Source of the DNA: an uncultured Clostridia bacterium
GTDB taxonomy: Bacteria > Bacillota > Clostridia > Oscillospirales > Oscillospiraceae
Assembly: GCA_947176425.1 (NCBI GenBank)
Contig: CAMWQV010000030.1
Coordinates: forward strand, 1-10,479
DNA length: 10,479 nucleotides
Reading direction: 5' to 3'
The translations under genes and the position numbers were made by a program. Below, piece by piece: positions 7,155-10,479 of this stretch; the first letter of the stretch is position 1; the number at the start of each line of letters is the position of its first letter. The notes beneath the pieces were generated by a model that was not told the origin of the DNA, ran no database searches, and worked only from the letters and a program-made list of their open reading frames with translations.

Positions 7155-7929
7155 CATTAAAAACGCTTTTTCCGGGGGCAAAGCATTTATTCCTTTTATC
7201 ACCTGCGGCGACCCGGATTTGGAGACAACCGCCGCTTTGGTCCATGCAATGTCCGATGCCGGTGCAGATTTGATTGAGTTGGGGATTCCTTTTTCCGACC
7301 CTACCGCGGAAGGCCCTGTTATTCAAGCAGCGAATGTCCGTGCACTGGCCGGGGGCGTTACCACAGAACGTATCTTTGATATGGTGCAGGAACTGCGGCA
7401 AGACGTAACAACCCCTATGGTCTTTATGACATACGCAAACGTGGTTTTCGGCTACGGCGCGGAAAAATTTATCGCCGCCTGTGCGGAGATCGGGATAGAC
7501 GGAATGATTCTTCCCGATGTTCCTTTTGAGGAAAAAGAGGAATTTGCGCCGCTGTGCCATCGATACGGCGTGGACTTAATCTCTCTGATTGCCCCGACAT
7601 CCGCCGGACGGGTCGCCCAAATCGCAAAATCAGCGGAAGGGTTTGTATACTGCGTGTCGTCCCTGGGCGTGACCGGAGTGCGGTCGGAAATCACCACCGA
7701 TATCGGCGGCATGGTGCAGCTGGTGAGAAACGCGAATCCGGATATCCCCTGTGCTGTCGGGTTCGGTATCTCCGTGCCGGAACAGGCCGCTGAAATGGCC
7801 CGGCTGTCCGACGGCGCGATTGTGGGGTCCGCGATTGTGAAGCTGACGGCGCAGTACGGCAGGGATGCCGTCCCGTATGTGCGCGATTATGTGGCGGCTA
7901 TGAAAGCGGCTGTGAGAAGCGCGGCATAA
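7147..7929 (+). CDS. trpA: Tryptophan synthase alpha subunit (TrpA)
   Basis: This 260-residue TIM-barrel subunit cleaves indole-3-glycerol phosphate to indole and glyceraldehyde 3-phosphate; indole is channelled to TrpB. It shows FIPFITCGDP (14-23), LIELGIPFSDPTAEGPVIQ (42-60), ILPDVPFEE (121-129), SSLGVTGVR (171-179), GFGIS (205-209) and VGSAIV (226-231). Glu44 matches catalytic Glu49 of the Salmonella enzyme. The position of catalytic Asp60 is Glu55 here (TAEGP instead of ADGP), a conservative change that keeps the carboxylate. The frame could start at 7120, but the ATG at 7147 gives the family's length and has GGGGAG (7132-7137) nine nt upstream. It overlaps the trpB end by 8 nt, consistent with coupled expression of the two subunits. 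Confidence 0.97.
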   Translation: MSNIKNAFSGGKAFIPFITCGDPDLETTAALVHAMSDAGADLIELGIPFSDPTAEGPVIQAANVRALAGGVTTERIFDMVQELRQDVTTPMVFMTYANVVFGYGAEKFIAACAEIGIDGMILPDVPFEEKEEFAPLCHRYGVDLISLIAPTSAGRVAQIAKSAEGFVYCVSSLGVTGVRSEITTDIGGMVQLVRNANPDIPCAVGFGISVPEQAAEMARLSDGAIVGSAIVKLTAQYGRDAVPYVRDYVAAMKAAVRSAA

Positions 7930-7934
7930 ATATC

Positions 7935-7976
7935 GGGCGCACGGTATGATCGTTTTGATCTATCGTGCGCCCTTTT
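7935..7976 (+). terminator. Intrinsic terminator at the end of the trp operon, possibly bidirectional
   Basis: GGGCGCACG (7935-7943) pairs with CGTGCGCCC (7964-7972) and is followed by TTTT. The stem continues inward through GTA/TAT and GATC/GATC, with T7947 bulged and a small GTTTT loop. It begins 5 nt after the trpA stop. The convergent gene on the - strand ends at 7983, just beyond the hairpin. On the - strand the U tract after the stem (GATATTTATG) is weak, so termination in that direction may be less efficient. Confidence 0.88.
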
Positions 7977-7982
7977 GTTCGC

Positions 7983-8567
7983 TCAGTTTTCAGCGGCCTT
8001 GATCCGCAGCAGATATTTCTCCCATATCTGCGGTATTTTTTCTTTGACAAACCGGGCATAAGAACAATCCGGCGTTTCTATCATGCGTTTTTCTTCCAGA
8101 TACGCGGCCCCCTGCGTATACCACCAGTTCAGCTGCTGTTCAGTCTTATCTTCGTAACGGCCTATTTTCATTTTGCCCTGCCGCACATAGTCCATCAATA
8201 ACGCATACGCATTTTTTACTGGGATACAGCCCGTCACTGCGACTGGTTCCGTGGCTAATCTTGCGCAGGGAATATTTTTAAAGGGGATTACCTGGGATTC
8301 ACCGGCCTGAACCTCATAAATGCAGCCGCTGACACCTTCGGACACTTCTTGCAGGGCGTGAGGGTATAATTCATGATAAACCGGTATATCACTGCCGCGT
8401 TCAAAGCCGTAGGGAAACCAGTAGTACGGCCTTTCAACAGCGTTGCATAAATAAAATGCGGCAACAGCTTCGATTGTGGTCATATACACATATGGCCGGT
8501 CATGGTCTGCAAGATTAGGCGTTAGAATCTTGATATTGGCAGTGGTGCTTCCATGATATAGTTTCAT
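7983..8567 (-). CDS. Uncharacterised protein with a weak ADP-ribosyltransferase-like N-terminal pattern
   Basis: This protein of 194 residues is last in the four-gene - strand block. I do not recognise a named function. The N-terminus has LYHGS (3-7), then PYVYMTT (25-31) and AAFYL (36-40). A YHG-S motif followed by a Y-x-T/FYL strand recalls the first two motifs of ADP-ribosyltransferase-fold families (DUF3990-like). The third, glutamate, motif cannot be placed with confidence, so this is a fold guess only. Other conspicuous segments are YHELYP (64-69) and EGVSGCIYEV (77-86). The C-terminal third is helical and charged. There is no signal peptide or membrane segment. The start chosen is ATG at 8567, with GGAG six nt upstream; an in-frame TTG at 8579 overlaps that ribosome site and is less likely. 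The gap to the preceding gene is 14 nt. Confidence 0.8.
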   Translation of the reverse strand: MKLYHGSTTANIKILTPNLADHDRPYVYMTTIEAVAAFYLCNAVERPYYWFPYGFERGSDIPVYHELYPHALQEVSEGVSGCIYEVQAGESQVIPFKNIPCARLATEPVAVTGCIPVKNAYALLMDYVRQGKMKIGRYEDKTEQQLNWWYTQGAAYLEEKRMIETPDCSYARFVKEKIPQIWEKYLLRIKAAEN

Positions 8568-8581
8568 ATCAGTCTCCAAAC

Positions 8582-8962
8582 CTATACGATTTTTCCATCT
8601 TCCACTCGAACAGCAACCTGCCAGTAATCTTCATAAATGATGGTCCCAACAAAATTTGTATACAGTACATCGTAAGGCTTTTGGTGTTTATCCAACAGGA
8701 TAGCAGCGGGTTCTAATTTCTTAACCATTTCTGACGTACTTTCGCACTTAAAAAATGTGATGACTTTTTCACGATTTTTGCAGGGTTCCGGTTCGGGAAG
8801 GTTGTCTTTGAACCAATTATCAATACTGATAAACAGTTCTTTTTCTTCTTCTGTGAATTGATTCCTCTGAATCAGATTCCAGCAAAGACTGAATATACCT
8901 TTGGGATACTTTGTAATATAAGAATCTTCTCTCCCCTGTATCCTCATATATTTACATTCCAT
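8582..8962 (-). CDS. Uncharacterised small protein
   Basis: A protein of 126 residues from the ATG at 8962, third in the - strand block. I cannot assign a family. Visible traits are an N-terminal MRIQGREDSYITKYPKGIF (6-24), an acidic helix EEEKELF (38-44), the DNLPEPEPC turn (53-61) and a basic segment leading to VITFFK (67-72). It looks like a soluble alpha/beta protein with no signal peptide or transmembrane segment. An alternative GTG start at 8971 would add three residues and overlap the methyltransferase stop as GTGA, with AGGG eight nt upstream; the ATG has AGAAG at suitable distance and I prefer it slightly. Tight spacing on both sides (5 and 14 nt) suggests co-translation with its neighbours. 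Confidence 0.75.
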   Translation of the reverse strand: MECKYMRIQGREDSYITKYPKGIFSLCWNLIQRNQFTEEEKELFISIDNWFKDNLPEPEPCKNREKVITFFKCESTSEMVKKLEPAAILLDKHQKPYDVLYTNFVGTIIYEDYWQVAVRVEDGKIV

Positions 8963-8967
8963 ATTTT

Positions 8968-9765
8968 TCACTTCTTTTGCCCTATAATAATTACATGATT
9001 GCTTGCGCCAAGTATGGATCTTTCCCGGCAGATACTGTAGTGATAATCACACCAGATACGAAATTCCTCATCATTCCATTTGTCAACCTGTTCTGAAAAA
9101 TGTGCGGCTGCCCCATCCTGTGCAAAGTGGTCAATCACAGTAAGATCATATTGCTGATATAATTGCTCTATTTCTTCGCAGGTAGAATAATAGGTATCTG
9201 TCCAGAAGCATTTTTCATCATCATGACGCAGTTCGCCGGTTTGAATAATCTGTCTGGCAAGTTTCGCGTCCAAATACTCTTTATTCTGCATCGCTACATA
9301 TTGGAACACATAATATCTCGGAATATACGCGGTAATAAGAAGCCCGCCTTTTTTCAATACCCGCAAGGATTCTTTTATACATTTTTCTCTGTCAGAACGA
9401 TCCACCAGATGATAAAATGGACCCATATTTAATACGATATCAAAGCTTTCGTTTTCAAATATGCTCATGTCGGATGCATCAAGAATCGCTGTTTCCATTT
9501 TGTAAGGCTTATTCCTTAAAATACTGCGGATGACTTCAATATGTCTTGGCGTTATATCTGTCGCAGTGACTGTATGTCCTTTATCGGCAAAATGAAAAGC
9601 GTAAATTCCCGTTCCGGCAGCACAGTCAAGAATCGTTTTCTTTCCGCTTATCAAATCGTCAAGGATTCTTATTGTGGTCAGAAATTCAATTTTTCTGGCA
9701 TTATTAGTTGATAATCTATCTTCTTCGCGGTAATTTTCATAACTTTCAACAACATAATTCCCCAT
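8968..9765 (-). CDS. Class I SAM-dependent methyltransferase
   Basis: This 265-residue protein has the Rossmann-type methyltransferase fold. Motif I is ILDCAAGTGIYAFHFA (45-60) with the glycine-rich SAM loop; motif II is VTATDITP (66-73), ending in the acidic residue expected to bind the ribose. ILDASDMS (94-101) contacts the adenine in relatives; motif IV is FDIVLNMGPFYHL (108-120). VLKKGGLLITAYI (136-148) is the post-IV strand. The C-terminal part (150-265) is the variable substrate-recognition region, with many aromatic residues, and gives no substrate. It is probably a small-molecule methyltransferase, since no rRNA, DNA or protein-specific motif such as NPPY is present. ATG at 9765 has GGGAGG (9777-9772) six nt upstream. 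It follows the TetR gene by 23 nt and is probably on the same transcript. Confidence 0.9.
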   Translation of the reverse strand: MGNYVVESYENYREEDRLSTNNARKIEFLTTIRILDDLISGKKTILDCAAGTGIYAFHFADKGHTVTATDITPRHIEVIRSILRNKPYKMETAILDASDMSIFENESFDIVLNMGPFYHLVDRSDREKCIKESLRVLKKGGLLITAYIPRYYVFQYVAMQNKEYLDAKLARQIIQTGELRHDDEKCFWTDTYYSTCEEIEQLYQQYDLTVIDHFAQDGAAAHFSEQVDKWNDEEFRIWCDYHYSICRERSILGASNHVIIIGQKK

Positions 9766-9788
9766 AGTTTGCCTCCCTGCGAAACTGT

Positions 9789-10349
9789 TTATAAAACCGG
9801 CTCAATGACCATACGGAAATATTGATCCAGCTCCGCCGGCGTCTGTTTTCTGCCGTTCTTGACCCACCACAGGCCGGTTTCCACAAAAGCGCTGGAGCTA
9901 TGATTGCCCAAAAAATCCCTGGGCAGCATCAGTCTGCTCTGTTTCTGCGTGGAAAGCTGTGACTGTACCAGTTCATTCAGGCTGTCCTTGAAATACCGGA
10001 GAAAAATCTCACTGCTTTCACAAGAGAGCAGGCCCAGGATATTGTTTTGGTTTTCCTCCAAGTGCTGGAGAAGGTGGCAGAATACGGACTGCGGCGCGCT
10101 GCCGTCAGAATACAGGCCGTGTGTGTGCGTACAGTCCACAGCGCTGTCGATCACATGGCCAAACAATTCCCGGCACAGTTCCCGGAGCAAATCGTCTTTT
10201 GTTTCAAAGTGGGCATAGAAAGTGCTTCGTCCGATATCCGCTGCATCAATAATTTCCTGCACCGTGACGCTGTGATAACTTTTTCGCTCCAGCAGTGCGC
10301 CGAACGCTTCAAAAATAGCTTTCCGTGTTTTCCGCTGCCGTCTGTCCAT
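9789..10349 (-). CDS. TetR/AcrR family transcriptional regulator
   Basis: This 186-residue regulator has an N-terminal TetR DNA-binding domain. Helix 1 begins at KTRKAIFEAFGALL (7-20); the helix-turn-helix spans about 28-48, with VTVQEIIDAADIG and RSTFYAHF, followed by KDDLL (51-55). The C-terminal ligand domain (60-186) ends with FVETGLWWVKNGRKQTPAEL (155-174), resembling the TetR_C_8-type C-terminus of DhaS-like regulators. The ligand is unknown. The frame is open back to a TTG at 10442, but ATG at 10349 has a clear GGAGG (10360-10356) six nt upstream and gives a normal family length. It is first in the - strand block and likely regulates its own transcript; a divergent target beyond the right edge is also possible. 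Confidence 0.93.
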   Translation of the reverse strand: MDRRQRKTRKAIFEAFGALLERKSYHSVTVQEIIDAADIGRSTFYAHFETKDDLLRELCRELFGHVIDSAVDCTHTHGLYSDGSAPQSVFCHLLQHLEENQNNILGLLSCESSEIFLRYFKDSLNELVQSQLSTQKQSRLMLPRDFLGNHSSSAFVETGLWWVKNGRKQTPAELDQYFRMVIEPVL

Positions 10350-10411
10350 AAAAAACCTCCGTACAGATTTCAGAAAATGTTTCGTAACGTACAGCACGCT
10401 CGATTTGATTG

Positions 10412-10439
10412 TTGTTTTTCGGCTGAAACCTGCTACAAT
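10412..10439 (+). promoter_or_regulatory. Candidate divergent promoter (rightward, leaving the window)
   Basis: TTGTTT (10412-10417), a 16-bp spacer and TACAAT (10434-10439) make a plausible sigma-A promoter. TGC directly before the -10 makes it an extended -10 element. It would start transcription near 10446, away from the TetR gene. No gene for it is visible in the last 40 bases, so this is a prediction only. Confidence 0.35.
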
Positions 10440-10448
10440 CAATATCGA

Positions 10449-10462
10449 ACAAAGTGTTTTGT
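10449..10462. promoter_or_regulatory. Candidate operator palindrome for the TetR-family regulator
   Basis: ACAAA (10449-10453) and TTTGT (10458-10462) form an inverted repeat with a 4-bp centre. It lies just downstream of the candidate rightward promoter and just inside the start of the leftward transcript expected from TATAAT at 10477-10472. This is where an autoregulating TetR-type repressor often binds. The arms are short and AT-rich, so chance is possible. Confidence 0.3.
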
Positions 10463-10471
10463 ATCATACGG

Positions 10472-10477
10472 ATTATA
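10472..10477 (-). promoter_or_regulatory. Candidate -10 box for the TetR-methyltransferase block
   Basis: Read on the - strand, this is a perfect TATAAT, about 120 nt upstream of the regulator's ATG. Its -35 element would lie outside the window and cannot be judged. A second TATGAT occurs at 10468-10463. One of these is the best available start for the four-gene - strand transcript. Confidence 0.35.
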
Positions 10478-10479
10478 CA

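Noticed and set aside
6279..7202. Long open frame (307 codons) antisense to trpB and the start of trpA
   Set aside because: It mirrors conserved TrpB coding in a GC-rich gene, has no recognisable domain, and is full of His/Arg typical of antisense shadows.
10350..10442. 31-residue extension of the TetR regulator to a TTG at 10442
   Set aside because: The ATG at 10349 has a clear GGAGG and gives a standard TetR N-terminus; the extension covers the probable regulatory region.

Overview
The window carries a complete seven-gene tryptophan operon (trpE-trpG-trpD-trpC-trpF-trpB-trpA, + strand, 1489-7929) with its own promoter, a T-box riboswitch and a closing terminator. Intact separate trpG and trpF genes, the T-box leader, consistent AGGAGG-type ribosome sites and TetR/methyltransferase neighbours of Firmicutes style point to a Gram-positive Clostridia-type bacterium, possibly a gut lineage. 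That assignment is inference from style, not from a marker gene.

Layout. Bases 1-1004 hold the 3' part of an AT-rich gene whose frame stays open to the left edge; its remaining sequence resembles the C-terminal part of Hsp90/HATPase-like ATP-binding proteins. A short spacer (1005-1138) becomes visibly more GC-rich. Then comes a near-perfect sigma-A promoter (TTGACA, 17 bp, TATGAT; 1139-1167) and a T-box leader of about 300 nt. Its specifier codon is UGG (1270-1272), so uncharged tRNA-Trp should switch the operon on; the leader ends in an intrinsic terminator (1416-1465). The seven structural genes follow, mostly overlapping or spaced by 5 nt, so translational coupling is likely. Together they convert chorismate to tryptophan with no step missing. 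A strong hairpin (7935-7976) ends the operon and separates it from a convergent block.

The right side (10349 down to 7983, - strand) is a compact four-gene block: a TetR-family regulator, a class I SAM-dependent methyltransferase, a small unknown protein, and a protein with a weak ADP-ribosyltransferase-like N-terminal pattern. Gaps are 5-23 nt, so they are probably one transcript. The region to the right of the regulator (10350-10479) contains candidate promoters in both directions around a short palindrome, suggesting an autoregulated regulator with a divergent target beyond the window.

Several gene starts are corrected: the left gene has no start in the window, trpC starts at 4568, trpA at 7147, the regulator at 10349 (- strand) and the last gene of the right block at 8567 (- strand). 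No tRNA, rRNA, CRISPR array, insertion sequence or integrase was seen.
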